Positions 45,326 through 55,110 of a DNA stretch of 64,000 nt are shown piece by piece (position 1 is the first letter of the stretch; each line of letters begins with the position of its first letter). Position numbers and translations under genes: made by a program. Source of the DNA: Caballeronia sordidicola (GTDB lineage: Bacteria; Pseudomonadota; Gammaproteobacteria; Burkholderiales; Burkholderiaceae); NCBI RefSeq assembly GCF_000729995.1, contig NZ_JNFG01000004.1:62001-126000 (forward strand). The letters are read 5' to 3'. Under the pieces are notes generated by a model. That model did no database searches and was not told where the DNA came from. It saw only the letters and a program-made list of their open reading frames with translations.

Positions 45326-45913
45326 ATGTCCGTCGAACGTATCCAGCAACATTTCCGCGAAAACGCGGCAGTCCATCGTGAAGCACTCGACACGCTTGCT
45401 TTCCCCGTCGCCGCAGCCATTGACGTGCTGTTCGGCGCGCTCGCCAACGGCTCGCGCATTCTCACGTGCGGCAACGGTGGATCAGCGGCCAACTCGCAGC
45501 GGCTCGCATCCGCGTTGGTTGGGCATTTCGAGCGCGAGCGGCCAGGTTTGCCGGCCATTGCGCTGGACGCCAACGTCCTGACGCTCACGGGCATCGGCAA
45601 CAACTCGGCGTTCGAAGAGATCTATTCGAAGCAGATCCGCTCGCTCGGACAAGCCGGCGACGTGTTGGTCGTCATCTCCACGTCGGGCAACTCGGTCAAC
45701 CTGCTCTCGGCGATCCAGGCCGCGCATGAGCGCGAGATGTTCGTGATCGCGATGACGGGGGCGGGCGGCGGCGTGATCAGCGAAGTGCTCGCTGACACTG
45801 ACATCCATATCTGCGTGCCGTCCGAACGGCCGGCGCGAATCCAGGAAGTCCATCTGTTAACCATTCACTGCTTGTGCGATGGCATCGACGCGATGCTGCT
45901 GGGCGACGAATGA
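45326..45913 (+). CDS. diaA: DnaA initiator-associating protein DiaA (SIS domain)
   Basis: A 195-residue SIS-domain protein. It aligns well with E. coli DiaA, which binds DnaA and promotes orderly initiation at oriC (CGNGGSAANSQRLASALVG and VISTSGNSVNLLSAI). The GmhA family motif that holds the catalytic Glu (AEELTG) reads ASALVG here, so it is unlikely to be a sedoheptulose-7-phosphate isomerase, although automated annotation often names it so. Its position after yraN and before the BON lipoprotein matches the E. coli arrangement. Confidence 0.87.
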   Translation: MSVERIQQHFRENAAVHREALDTLAFPVAAAIDVLFGALANGSRILTCGNGGSAANSQRLASALVGHFERERPGLPAIALDANVLTLTGIGNNSAFEEIYSKQIRSLGQAGDVLVVISTSGNSVNLLSAIQAAHEREMFVIAMTGAGGGVISEVLADTDIHICVPSERPARIQEVHLLTIHCLCDGIDAMLLGDE

Positions 45914-45933
45914 TTCTTAAGGGGAACGAGTTG

Positions 45934-46734
45934 ATGAACAAGACACGCGTCAGGTCGGCGCTAGCCAGGGCCACGCTGCTGGCGAGCCTGTTGTCAGGCG
46001 TTGTGCTGACTCTGGAAGGGTGCCCGTTGGTGGCTATTGGCGCTATAGGTGGTGCAGTGGGTGGCGGCACGCTTGTCGCGACCGACCGGCGCACGCTCGG
46101 CGCGCAGACCGAGGACCGCGAGATCCAGGTCAAGGCCAAGTCGCGCATCAATGAAAGCCTGCCCGACGAAGCGCATGTCAGCGTGACCGTGTTCAACCGG
46201 CGAGTGTTGTTGACCGGCGAAGTGCCGAGTGCTCAATGGAAGCAGAAGGCCGAAGAGGTGGTGCGCGGCATCAACAATGTGAACAGCATTGTGAATGAGC
46301 TGGCTATCCAGGGCGCGAGTTCGTTGTCGTCGCGGAGTAACGACGCCTATCTCGAGAGCCGCGTGAAGGGTGCGATGGTTGGCGAGAAGGACATGCGGGC
46401 GAACTTCTACAAGGTGGTGTGCGAGCGCGACACGGTGTATCTGATGGGTCTGGTCACGCGCGACGAAGGTGCTGCCGGCGCGAATGTGGCGGCGCAGGTC
46501 CCGGGCGTTGCACAGGTGGTCAAGGTATTCCAGTACATCAAGCCGGAAGATGCTCAGGCGTTGTCGGCCGCTGCTGCGTCGGGCGCGAGTACACCGGTGG
46601 TCACTCCCATCGATAGCGATCCGACCGTCGGCGCGGTACCGGATTCGTCGGTCAGCTCGAAGCCGCTCGATGGGCAGGCGCCGGTCAAGAACTCCGATGT
46701 GCATCCGGGTAATCCTGCGCCCGCAGCGAAATGA
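45934..46734 (+). CDS. dolP: BON domain lipoprotein (DolP/YraP type)
   Basis: A 266-residue outer-membrane lipoprotein with a signal sequence ending in LTLEGC. Two BON domains follow: KAKSRINESLPDEAHVSVTVFNRRVLLTGEV and RVKGAMVGEKDMRANFYKVVCERDTVYLMGLVTRDE. The C-terminal about 50 residues are Ala/Pro/Ser-rich, an extension absent from E. coli DolP (191 residues). AAGGGGAACGAG precedes the ATG at 45934. DolP binds anionic lipids and supports outer-membrane integrity. Overlaps the cytochrome gene by 4 bp. Confidence 0.88.
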   Translation: MNKTRVRSALARATLLASLLSGVVLTLEGCPLVAIGAIGGAVGGGTLVATDRRTLGAQTEDREIQVKAKSRINESLPDEAHVSVTVFNRRVLLTGEVPSAQWKQKAEEVVRGINNVNSIVNELAIQGASSLSSRSNDAYLESRVKGAMVGEKDMRANFYKVVCERDTVYLMGLVTRDEGAAGANVAAQVPGVAQVVKVFQYIKPEDAQALSAAAASGASTPVVTPIDSDPTVGAVPDSSVSSKPLDGQAPVKNSDVHPGNPAPAAK

Positions 46735-47090
46735 AGCGGTGGCTTTGCATGACCGTGTTCGCAATGGCGATCACGGCCGCGACGGGCCAGGGTGCGCTCG
46801 CAGCCGACGCACCCGCCGCTTTTTCTCCCACCGATGCCATGAACATCGCTGGGAAGAATGCCTGCATGGGATGTCACGCGGTGGATCGCAAGCTGGTTGG
46901 GCCGTCGTTCCAGCAGATCGCCGGGAAGTACAAAGGTGATGTGCAGGCGCAGGCGCGGCTTGAAACCAAGGTGAGGGACGGTGGCAGCGGCGTGTGGGGT
47001 GTCTTGCCCATGCCGTCGCATCGAACGATGGACGGGGCGGATATCAAGACCGTTGTTGGCTGGATTCTCGCGGGTGCGCCGACGAAATAA
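46731..47090 (+). CDS. Small c-type cytochrome (class I)
   Basis: A periplasmic monohaem cytochrome c of 119 residues. Signal peptide MKRWLCMTVFAMAITAATGQGALA; haem motif CMGCH; axial Met in LPMPSH. It resembles cytochrome c551/c5-type carriers. Its ATG overlaps the stop of the BON lipoprotein (ATGA), so translation is coupled. A link between a lipoprotein and a cytochrome is common here in Burkholderiaceae but unexplained. Confidence 0.92.
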   Translation: MKRWLCMTVFAMAITAATGQGALAADAPAAFSPTDAMNIAGKNACMGCHAVDRKLVGPSFQQIAGKYKGDVQAQARLETKVRDGGSGVWGVLPMPSHRTMDGADIKTVVGWILAGAPTK

Positions 47091-47158
47091 GATGCGCCGC
47101 GCACGGCTTTGGGGCCTTGCCAGACGGTCTTGAGGCTGTGCTAGAATCAAGACGCGTC

Positions 47159-47234
<76 letters not shown>

Positions 47235-47745
47235 CGGTTAATTTTCGCAGTATTTTGACTCGATGTTAAGAAGCCCGCACGGCGCAACCCGTGCGGGCTT
47301 CTTTGTTTTGCGGCCTCCGAGCAGGACCACCCAAAGCGATCCTGCGCCCGTGACATTTCTCGATGCAACGAATCGGCCACGCCCAATAGTCGGCGAACAC
47401 GCTCTGCCAAAAAACCTAAACCCACTTTGCAGGGGGGCGACGGCAGCGTCAAGTCGGCACGACATGAGTTCAAACCTAAACTCGTTCGTTATCCCGAAAA
47501 AACCTCCAAAAAAAACCGCTCAAAGCCGGAGGCTGTGAGCGGACAAGATCGGAGAGTTACAACGACATCATGCACAGTCATGGATTGCGCATGAGATGAA
47601 GTATGCGACGCTGGGCGTCGGCAGCGAATACGAAAACTCTTAAAAATTCAGTAGTTGATTCGTTCGCGCCCATTGTGTCCAAACCCGGAACGCCGCGGCC
47701 CCTGGTATGGCGGATCGCCATGAAGTGACAAACAGGAAACACGGT
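47235..47745. other. 511-bp gap after tRNA-Ala
   Basis: It contains the tRNA terminator at 47270-47301. The remainder shows no gene. I looked for an integrated element, since tRNA 3' ends are common attachment sites, and found no repeat of the tRNA end nor any integrase nearby. Confidence 0.5.
47270..47301 (+). terminator. tRNA-Ala terminator
   Basis: A 13-bp stem (47270-47282 with 47289-47301) followed by T-rich TTTGTTTT, 35 bp after the tRNA CCA end. Confidence 0.9.
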
Positions 47746-49425
47746 TCACGCGGTACTGCCTTTCTTCCGGTTCACAATCGCGGTCTCCGACAAATCGATT
47801 TCCCGCATCAGCTTGTTCAAGGTTTCATCGTTGATCGCTTGCCGCGTGCGCATCTTGAGCAACTCCGAGCGCTCCGCCCTCAACCCGGCCATTTTCAGTT
47901 TCGTCTCCACCATCTCGCTTTGACGGGCGGCCCGGCGCGGCTCCTCGTCTTCGCCAAGCCCTTCAAGACGCCGCCGGTACAAACTCATCACGCGCGCGGC
48001 CGTATCCGTGCAGCGTGCCGACGCGGCTTCGTCCATCTGCTCGCTGAGATTTTCCTGGGCGGTATCGATAGCGCGGATCGCGGCCTGCGCCGCATGCCGG
48101 CGCGCGATGCGTTCTTCGGCCGCGTGTGGATCGCCGCGTTTTTTCAGGCCGTTCAGCAGCAAGGGCAAACCGACCACGCCGATCAGCAGCGACATCAGGA
48201 TAGTCGCCGATGCAATGAAAACCGCGAGATCGCGTCCGGGCAGGTCCGACCCATTCGGCAGCACCTCGGGCAAGGACAGGACGCCCGCGAGCGTGACCGC
48301 GCCGCGCACGCCGCCGATGGTGGTCATCGCGACCGTGCGCACCCCCGGCACCGCGTTCGCCACACCGTGTTTCGCGGCGCCCCGGCTCGCGACCCAGCGC
48401 AGCACCCAGACCCACGCGAAACGCAGGCCGTACAACGCGATCACGACGGCGGCGACATAACCGAGCAGCAAGCCGACCTGCTGTAGCCCGTCGTGATGCG
48501 CTTCGATCAACGCGCGTCCGATAATGTGCGGAAACTGGAGCCCGAGCAGGATGAACACCATGCCGTTGAACACGAATTCGATCATCGTCCACGTGCTGGT
48601 CATGCGTACTCGGGCTGCCGTGGGGATGCCTTCGCGCAGGCTCTGGAAGTTCATCATCATCCCTGCCGACACCGCCGCCAGAATCCCCGAGCAGCCGAAC
48701 CGCTCGGCAATGAGATAGGCCGCGAACGGAATCAGCAGCGTCAGAACGACGCCGGCGGCGGGATCATCGTCTTCGGACATCTTCACGAGCCGCCCGGGAA
48801 TGGATGTCACGAGCCAACTGATTGCTGCGCCTATCGCCAGGCCGCCCACCGCTATCAGAACGAAACTGACCGCCGCGTCGCGCAATGAAAACACGCCGGT
48901 GAGCGCCGCCGCGATTGCGAATTTGAGCGCGACCAGGCCGGACGCATCGTTCATCAACGCCTCGCCTTCCAGTATGTGCATCAGGTTCGCCGGAATGCGG
49001 CCCTTGCCGGCGATGCCGCTGAGCGCAACGGCGTCAGTCGGCGATAACACCGCGGCGAGCGCGAATGCGACCGGCAGCGGCATGGTGGGGATCATGAAGT
49101 GCAGGGACCATCCGAGGGCGCCTACGGTCATGAATACGAGGCCCAGCGCAAGCATCAGGATCGCGCGGCGCTGCATGAAAAATTCGCGTTTGGGGATGCG
49201 CCATCCGTCGGCGAACAAAAGCGGCGGGATGAAGAGCATCATGAATAGCTCGGGATCGAACGTGACGTGCAGGCCAAATCCCGGCCACGCGAGACACGCG
49301 CCGATCGCGATCTGGATAAGAGGCAGCGGCAACGTGAAAGGCAGCGCGTTGGGCAAAAGACTGGTGACGAATCCGGACAGGGCGACCGCCAGCATCAGGA
49401 TCAAGACGGTGAAGACGATTTCCAT
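47746..49425 (-). CDS. CPA1 Na+/H+ antiporter (NhaP/YjcE-like)
   Basis: A 559-residue cation/proton antiporter. About 12 hydrophobic segments span the first 410 residues, with the family markers AAVLSPTDAVAL (near 126-137) and EGEALMNDASGLVALK, which supply the ion-binding Asp residues, and GGVRGAVTLA. A cytoplasmic C-terminal domain of about 140 residues is helical and charged (RHAAQAAIRAIDTAQENLSE). The ion selectivity (Na+, K+ or Li+) cannot be read from sequence. Confidence 0.93.
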   Translation of the reverse strand: MEIVFTVLILMLAVALSGFVTSLLPNALPFTLPLPLIQIAIGACLAWPGFGLHVTFDPELFMMLFIPPLLFADGWRIPKREFFMQRRAILMLALGLVFMTVGALGWSLHFMIPTMPLPVAFALAAVLSPTDAVALSGIAGKGRIPANLMHILEGEALMNDASGLVALKFAIAAALTGVFSLRDAAVSFVLIAVGGLAIGAAISWLVTSIPGRLVKMSEDDDPAAGVVLTLLIPFAAYLIAERFGCSGILAAVSAGMMMNFQSLREGIPTAARVRMTSTWTMIEFVFNGMVFILLGLQFPHIIGRALIEAHHDGLQQVGLLLGYVAAVVIALYGLRFAWVWVLRWVASRGAAKHGVANAVPGVRTVAMTTIGGVRGAVTLAGVLSLPEVLPNGSDLPGRDLAVFIASATILMSLLIGVVGLPLLLNGLKKRGDPHAAEERIARRHAAQAAIRAIDTAQENLSEQMDEAASARCTDTAARVMSLYRRRLEGLGEDEEPRRAARQSEMVETKLKMAGLRAERSELLKMRTRQAINDETLNKLMREIDLSETAIVNRKKGSTA

Positions 49426-49849
49426 AGATTTTTGCGATCCGGCAGGGGCGCGGCAAGCCGGCAGCGACGCTCCCTTTTAACGAAGGAGGTCCAAAGTTTA
49501 GCGTGGACGTCCTTAATCGGTGTTTTTGGAAACAGTGGGGCGAGGCAGGTTGCACCGTACTGGTGCATTCGCACGCTGCTCCGTGAACCCGGCGTGTCGC
49601 GGCGGTGCACATACAGCCGGTCGGTCTGGAAACAGTGGGACTTGCGTGAGCACGGAGCTTGCTTTATCGATGCGGCACGGGACGGGCAGATTCCGCTTGA
49701 AGATAACGAGGGCATCGTATGAAATCAGGATTGAGGGCTTCGGTTGCGCGACGTCGAGCGCAATCGATTGCGTTGATCGACCATGACCGCGACTATGACC
49801 GGTCGCAGAAATCAAGGTCGAATGCGGACATCCGGAACGGGAAGGCACG
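49426..49849. other. 424-bp divergent spacer, with a direct repeat
   Basis: Control region between the antiporter and EAL genes. TGGAAACAGTGGG occurs twice, at about 49527 and 49627, exactly one hundred bases apart. Reading frames here carry no recognisable protein. Confidence 0.45.
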
Positions 49850-51169
49850 ATGGCTATAGCGAATCCTGACAAGGTGAAGCCGGTCTCGCCGCGGACATTT
49901 GAACTGAGCGTGACGTCGGGCTTCGACCGGTATTCGGTCGAGCACGGCGCGTGGACGTTGTCGAGCGCATTTCAGCCGGTGTTCAGCTTGTCGCATATGC
50001 GGGCAGTCGGCTACGAAGGTTTGCTGCGTGCGCATGACGCGCTGGACCGCGCGGTGTCGCCGCTCGATGTATTCGGTCAGGCCGCGCGCGTGGGCGAGGC
50101 GATGCAGGTCGACCGGTTGTCGCAGGCGCTGCATCTCGAGAATTTCAATGTGCTCGGCACGGAGAACGAGTGGTTGTTTCTCAACGTGCATCCGGCCGCG
50201 TTGACCGAGCCGTATCACATGGCCGCGTTGCTGGCGAATCTCAAGCGCTTGCAGATCGAGCCGCGCCGCGTGGTGCTGGAGGTGCTGGAGCAACGCGCCG
50301 ACGACATCGAAACGCTCGCGGACGCGGTGCAGCATTTTCGCGAGCATGGTTTCCTGATCGCGCTCGATGATTTCGGCGCGGGGCACTCTAATATCGAACG
50401 GATCTGGCAACTCGATCCGGATATCGTCAAGCTGGATCGCGTGATGTTGTCGCATGCTGCGCACTCGGCGCATTCCGTGCATGGGACGAGCCACCTGAAG
50501 CATCGGCGCAACATGGAAGCGATTCTGTGCGGCGTGGTGTCGCTGCTGCACGAGGCGGGCAAGCTGGTGCTAATCGAAGGCGTGGAGACCGAGCATGAGG
50601 CGCAGTTGGCGCTCTCGAGCGGGGCGGACTTCGTGCAGGGTTTTTTCTTCGGCCGGCCAAATCCTGGTCTCGCCGATGCCCCGCAGGCACACACGTTGAT
50701 GAGCGAATTGACCGAGCGTTTCCGCTTGCAGACGGAGGCGAAGGAGCGGCGCGTTGCGGCGCGGCTGCAGCCGTACATGCGAGCGTTTGAGCGCGCGGCG
50801 GAGCGGCTGGCGGCGGGCGAACCGCTCGAGGAAGTGTGCTGGAATTTCCTGGCGCTGGATAACGCCGCGCGGTGTTTTCTCCTCGATGCCAACGGCCGGC
50901 AGGCTGGGCGCAACGTCGTGCTAAGGGCCGATCGCGCGGCGCATGAGGCGCGGTTGTTGCCGCTTATCGATGCCCAAGGCGCGAACTGGTTGCGGCGGCC
51001 GTATTTCCGGGCGGCGCTGGGCGACCCGGATAGGGTGCATGTGACGAAGCCGTATTTATCGATTAACGAGGCGTTGCCGTGTGTGACGCTTTCGGTCGAG
51101 ACAAGAATGGGCGGGCAGCGGTGTGTGCTTTGTGGGGATATCGACTGGATGGCGGAGGAGGAAGAGTAG
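49850..51169 (+). CDS. EAL-domain c-di-GMP phosphodiesterase-like protein with C-terminal sensor domain
   Basis: A 439-residue cytoplasmic protein. The EAL domain (about 35-280) has EGL in place of EAL (GYEGLLR, E56), the metal-binding NVHP, LEVLEQ, DDFGAGHSN, VKLDR, and the late EGVETE and FVQGFFFGRP; most metal ligands are therefore present. The C-terminal 150 residues resemble the Cache-like sensory domain of YkuI (CFLLDANGRQAGRNV). It probably senses a ligand and hydrolyses or binds c-di-GMP. Single gene with its own terminator. Confidence 0.88.
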   Translation: MAIANPDKVKPVSPRTFELSVTSGFDRYSVEHGAWTLSSAFQPVFSLSHMRAVGYEGLLRAHDALDRAVSPLDVFGQAARVGEAMQVDRLSQALHLENFNVLGTENEWLFLNVHPAALTEPYHMAALLANLKRLQIEPRRVVLEVLEQRADDIETLADAVQHFREHGFLIALDDFGAGHSNIERIWQLDPDIVKLDRVMLSHAAHSAHSVHGTSHLKHRRNMEAILCGVVSLLHEAGKLVLIEGVETEHEAQLALSSGADFVQGFFFGRPNPGLADAPQAHTLMSELTERFRLQTEAKERRVAARLQPYMRAFERAAERLAAGEPLEEVCWNFLALDNAARCFLLDANGRQAGRNVVLRADRAAHEARLLPLIDAQGANWLRRPYFRAALGDPDRVHVTKPYLSINEALPCVTLSVETRMGGQRCVLCGDIDWMAEEEE

Positions 51170-51196
51170 GGGCGTTTCCATTTCCGGGACATCACG

Positions 51197-51233
51197 AAAA
51201 AGGCCCGCGAATTCGCTCCTCGCGGGCCTTTTT
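51197..51233. terminator. Terminator between the EAL gene and the ferredoxin oxidoreductase
   Basis: A 14-bp stem (51197-51210 with 51220-51233) with A and T runs on either side; the neighbouring genes are convergent and both can use it. Confidence 0.92.
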
Positions 51234-51288
51234 ATTTCTGCGGGATATCGCCTGCTGAACAGTTATCCAACTGCTCAGGTTACGGTCG

Positions 51289-54200
51289 TTATTTCGCCAC
51301 CACGACAGGAATGCCTCTCAACGCCCCGGCGCCTTTCACCTCATCGAGCGACGCTTTTACATATCGCCCTGTCTCCGCAACGATCCCCAGCTTCACCCCC
51401 AGATCCCTCTCCCGCCGCTTTACCATCGACAGATTCGCCAGCTTCACGTGTCCATAACCGCGAATGCGTTCGTGCAGCAGCGCGAGCGTTTCGATGTCCC
51501 TAGCGTTATCCGGCGTCATCACTTCAAGCGCGCGTCGGATGGTTATTTCATAGTCTCCAGCAAGCTCACGTTCCATCTTTCGTTCGAGCGATTTGCCGAA
51601 CGGATCGATGATCGTGCCACGCAACCCGCGCACTTTCGACATCATCCCAAGCACTGGCCAGAGCCACTGCCCGAACGTCATCTTGCGTGGTTGACCGCCG
51701 TTTTTCGCCTTCGATAAAACCGGCGGCGCCATATTAAATTTCACCGCGAAATCCCGGCCCGCCGTGCCTTCGAACTGCGCTTCCAGTGCAGCGCGGAATG
51801 CCGGATCGGTGTGGAGCCGTGCGACTTCGTATTCGTCCTTTACCGCTAGCAGCCGATAAAACGTCGACGCCACCGCTCGCGTCACGGCATCGTTACGATA
51901 TGCCGCAGCGGTCGAAACCAAGGCCCGATATCGCATCACATAACTCGAACCGCCGTAAGCCAGCAGCCGTGCTTCACGATCCGCGATCAACACGTCCAAC
52001 GGCATCGCAGCCATCTCGACCCGCGGCGTAACAGCGGCTTTGCGCAGCGATTCCAACGCATCCATATCCGCTGCAGCCAGTCGGCCGATAGCAAACGCCA
52101 GCTTGTTCATCGGCACGGCGACATTGTTCAACTCGATCGCGCGCATCAACGCGGCATGCGACACGGGCACCAATCCAAGCTGCCACGCATAACCCAGCAT
52201 CAAAATATTCGCGCCGATGGTATCGCCGAGAAAACGCGTCGCCAAAGCCTGCGCGTCGCACGTGTTCATGCGCTCTGCGCCCGCCGCGTGCTGCATCTTT
52301 TCCAGCAGCGATCCGGCGTGAAGGTCCGCATCGGGGTTCTGTACAAACGTCGCGTTCGGAATTGCGTGCGTGTTCACGACAATCCGCGTACGCCCATGCC
52401 GCACCGTTTGCAGCGCGTCAGCGCTCGCACCGACGACCATGTCGCAGGCGAGCAATACATCGGCTTGTTGGGTATCGATGCGAACCTGGTTCAGCAATGC
52501 ATCGGTGGAAGCGAAGCGCACGAACGACAGCACCGCGCCGCCTTTCTGCGCAAAGCCCATGAAGTCGAGAACGGACGCGCTCTTGCCCTCCAGATGCGCG
52601 GCCATGCTGATCAGCGCACCGACCGTCACCACGCCCGTGCCGCCGACGCCGGTAATCAAAATGTCGTACGGAGCGTTATCGAGTTCGAGCCTGGGTTCCT
52701 GCAATGCATCGACACGTGCAGCAAGCGCGTCCGGATCAAATACATTCCCCGCAGCTTTCTTAAGCTTCGCGCCTTCGAGCGTGACGAAGCTCGGGCAGAA
52801 ACCGTTCACGCACGAGTAGTCCTTGTTGCACGACGATTGGTCGATGCGGCGCTTGCGTCCGAGTTCGGTTTCCACCGGTTCCACCGATAAACAATTGCTC
52901 TGCACGCCGCAATCGCCACAGCCTTCGCACACGGCTTCGTTAATGAACAAGCGCTTGTCCGGATCGGGAAACTCGCCTTTTTTGCGGCGACGGCGTTTTT
53001 CCGCCGCGCAGGTTTGATCGTAGATGAGGACGGTCACGCCCTTGATATCGCGCAACCGCCGCTGGACATCGTCGAGTTCGCGCCGATGATGGTATGTCGT
53101 CCCCTTCGGAAACTGATCGTGATGACCATCGTATTTCTCGGGTTCATCGCTGACGACTACCAGCGTCGCGATACCTTCCGCTTCTACCTGCCGCGCGATT
53201 TGCGGCACGGAAATGCTGCCGTCGACGGGCTGGCCGCCGGTCATCGCGACGGCGTCGTTGTACAGGATCTTGTAGGTGATGTTCGTCTTTGCCGCAGCCG
53301 CCTGGCGAATAGCAAGGATTCCTGAGTGAAAGTAGGTGCCATCGCCGAGATTCTGGAAGACGTGCGGCGTTTTCGTAAACATGGAATGCGATGCCCAGTC
53401 CACACCTTCGCCACCCATTTGAATCAGGCCCGTTGTATCGCGCTCCATCCACGACGCCATGAAGTGACAGCCGATCCCAGCCTGTGCGATCGATCCTTCA
53501 GGCACTTTCGTCGATGTATTGTGCGGACAGCCCGAGCAAAAATACGGCGTGCGTTTGACGGTATCGGCAGCGTTCGAGAGGATTTGCGGCGCGACGAGAT
53601 CCACGACTTTATCGCGGCGATCCAGCGCAGGCTTGTGCCGCGCGAGCCAGTCCGCGAACACAGGCAACACGCGCGATGGGCGCAGTTCACCGAGCGCGCT
53701 CAGCAGCATTGCACCGTTTTGCGCGTTCTTGCCGACCACGATCGGCCGCGAGCCTTGTGTCCGGTTATACAAATGGTCCTTGATCTGCTGCTCGATCACC
53801 GGGCCTTTTTCTTCGATCACCAGGACTTCAGAGAGACCTTCCACGAAGGTATCGAGACGCGTGGTTTCCAGCGGAAACGATAGACCCACTTTATAGATAC
53901 GCACACCGGCGGCATCCAGGTCATCGACGGTGAGATCCAGGCGGCGCAACGTCTCCATCAGGTCGAGATGCGCCTTGCCGCACGTGACGATACCGACGTT
54001 CGCGTGACGACTTGGCGCGATCCATTTATCGATGGAATGGGTTTTAGAAAAATACCGCACGGCGTCGAGTTTCGCGGCAAGACGCGCCTCAATCGTCAAG
54101 CTCGGCAGGTCGGGCCAGCGATTGTGCAGACCGCCTTCGGGCGCGACGAAACCCTCCGGCGCGGGCCACACGGTCTGGAACCCGTCGAGGTCCACGGTCG

Positions 54201-54858
54201 ACCCGGATTCCACCGTCTCCGATATCGCCTTGTATCCCACCCAGGCGCCCGAAAAACGCGACAACGCCCAGCCGTAGAGACCGAACTCGAGCATATCGGC
54301 GATGTTCGACGGGTTCACCACCGGCATGTGCCAGGCGATCATCGCCTGATCGGACTGATGCGGCATGGACGACGACACGCAACCGTGATCGTCGCCCGCC
54401 ACCACCAGCACGCCGCCGTGCGGCGACGATCCGAACGCGTTGCCGTGCTTTAGCGCATCACCGGCCCGATCCACACCCGGCCCCTTGCCGTACCACATCG
54501 CAAAGACGCCCTCCACGCTCCGCTCGGGGTCCGACTCAACCCGCTGCGTGCCAAGCACCGCCGTGCCGCCGAGCTCCTCGTTGATCGCGGGCAGAAAACG
54601 CACGTCATGCGACGCGAGGAGTTTTTTCGCCTTCCACAATTGCTGATCGACCATACCCAGCGGCGATCCACGATAACCGCTCACAAAACCCGCTGTATTC
54701 AGCCCGCCGGCGCGATCGAGCTGGCGTTGCATCAGCACCAGCCGAACCAATGCCTGCGTCCCGGTAAGGAAGATCCGGCCGTGCTCGGCGTTGAGGTTAT
54801 CGGTGAGCTGGTAGCTGGCTAGCGGAGGGTTGTCCGAAAAAGGCACACGCGCGTTCAT
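51289..54858 (-). CDS. Fused indolepyruvate ferredoxin oxidoreductase
   Basis: A 1189-residue protein that decarboxylates aryl-pyruvates to aryl-acetyl-CoA with ferredoxin as acceptor. In order it has the pyrimidine-binding half (GFVSGYRGSPLGMVDQQLW, about 59-77), the TPP-binding half with FCSGCPHNTSTKVPEGS and GEGVDWASHSMF, a two-cluster ferredoxin-like segment (CEGCGDCGVQSNC and, later, CNKDYSCVNGFCP), and a C-terminal gamma-type domain (ITGVGGTGVVTVGALI). Archaea split this into IorA and IorB. It carries the start MNARVPFSDNPPLASYQL and lies alone, without an adjacent ferredoxin or regulator. Confidence 0.92.
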   Translation of the reverse strand: MNARVPFSDNPPLASYQLTDNLNAEHGRIFLTGTQALVRLVLMQRQLDRAGGLNTAGFVSGYRGSPLGMVDQQLWKAKKLLASHDVRFLPAINEELGGTAVLGTQRVESDPERSVEGVFAMWYGKGPGVDRAGDALKHGNAFGSSPHGGVLVVAGDDHGCVSSSMPHQSDQAMIAWHMPVVNPSNIADMLEFGLYGWALSRFSGAWVGYKAISETVESGSTVDLDGFQTVWPAPEGFVAPEGGLHNRWPDLPSLTIEARLAAKLDAVRYFSKTHSIDKWIAPSRHANVGIVTCGKAHLDLMETLRRLDLTVDDLDAAGVRIYKVGLSFPLETTRLDTFVEGLSEVLVIEEKGPVIEQQIKDHLYNRTQGSRPIVVGKNAQNGAMLLSALGELRPSRVLPVFADWLARHKPALDRRDKVVDLVAPQILSNAADTVKRTPYFCSGCPHNTSTKVPEGSIAQAGIGCHFMASWMERDTTGLIQMGGEGVDWASHSMFTKTPHVFQNLGDGTYFHSGILAIRQAAAAKTNITYKILYNDAVAMTGGQPVDGSISVPQIARQVEAEGIATLVVVSDEPEKYDGHHDQFPKGTTYHHRRELDDVQRRLRDIKGVTVLIYDQTCAAEKRRRRKKGEFPDPDKRLFINEAVCEGCGDCGVQSNCLSVEPVETELGRKRRIDQSSCNKDYSCVNGFCPSFVTLEGAKLKKAAGNVFDPDALAARVDALQEPRLELDNAPYDILITGVGGTGVVTVGALISMAAHLEGKSASVLDFMGFAQKGGAVLSFVRFASTDALLNQVRIDTQQADVLLACDMVVGASADALQTVRHGRTRIVVNTHAIPNATFVQNPDADLHAGSLLEKMQHAAGAERMNTCDAQALATRFLGDTIGANILMLGYAWQLGLVPVSHAALMRAIELNNVAVPMNKLAFAIGRLAAADMDALESLRKAAVTPRVEMAAMPLDVLIADREARLLAYGGSSYVMRYRALVSTAAAYRNDAVTRAVASTFYRLLAVKDEYEVARLHTDPAFRAALEAQFEGTAGRDFAVKFNMAPPVLSKAKNGGQPRKMTFGQWLWPVLGMMSKVRGLRGTIIDPFGKSLERKMERELAGDYEITIRRALEVMTPDNARDIETLALLHERIRGYGHVKLANLSMVKRRERDLGVKLGIVAETGRYVKASLDEVKGAGALRGIPVVVAK

Positions 54859-55110
54859 AAATAAAGTCTCCGGCTTCTTATCTGGCGAATTGAGGGGATG
54901 TCGCCATTCTTCCTCGACACAACCGGAAGGTTTTTGCGTTCTTTGCGATCGAACGCTCGTACCAGAAACAAAATCGATCTTTATTGAGATGGGTGAGGGA
55001 AATTCACCTGCCGAATGGCTAACGTGTGGTTAACCCGCGCCTCGAAACGCTCAGGAGCGGGTAATCTGGACGCTCCCTGACAATGCCGCGCCACTAAGAG
55101 GAATCCACCC

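Noticed and set aside
45326..45913. Phosphoheptose isomerase GmhA
   Set aside because: The catalytic Glu motif is replaced, and the sequence and neighbours fit DiaA better.
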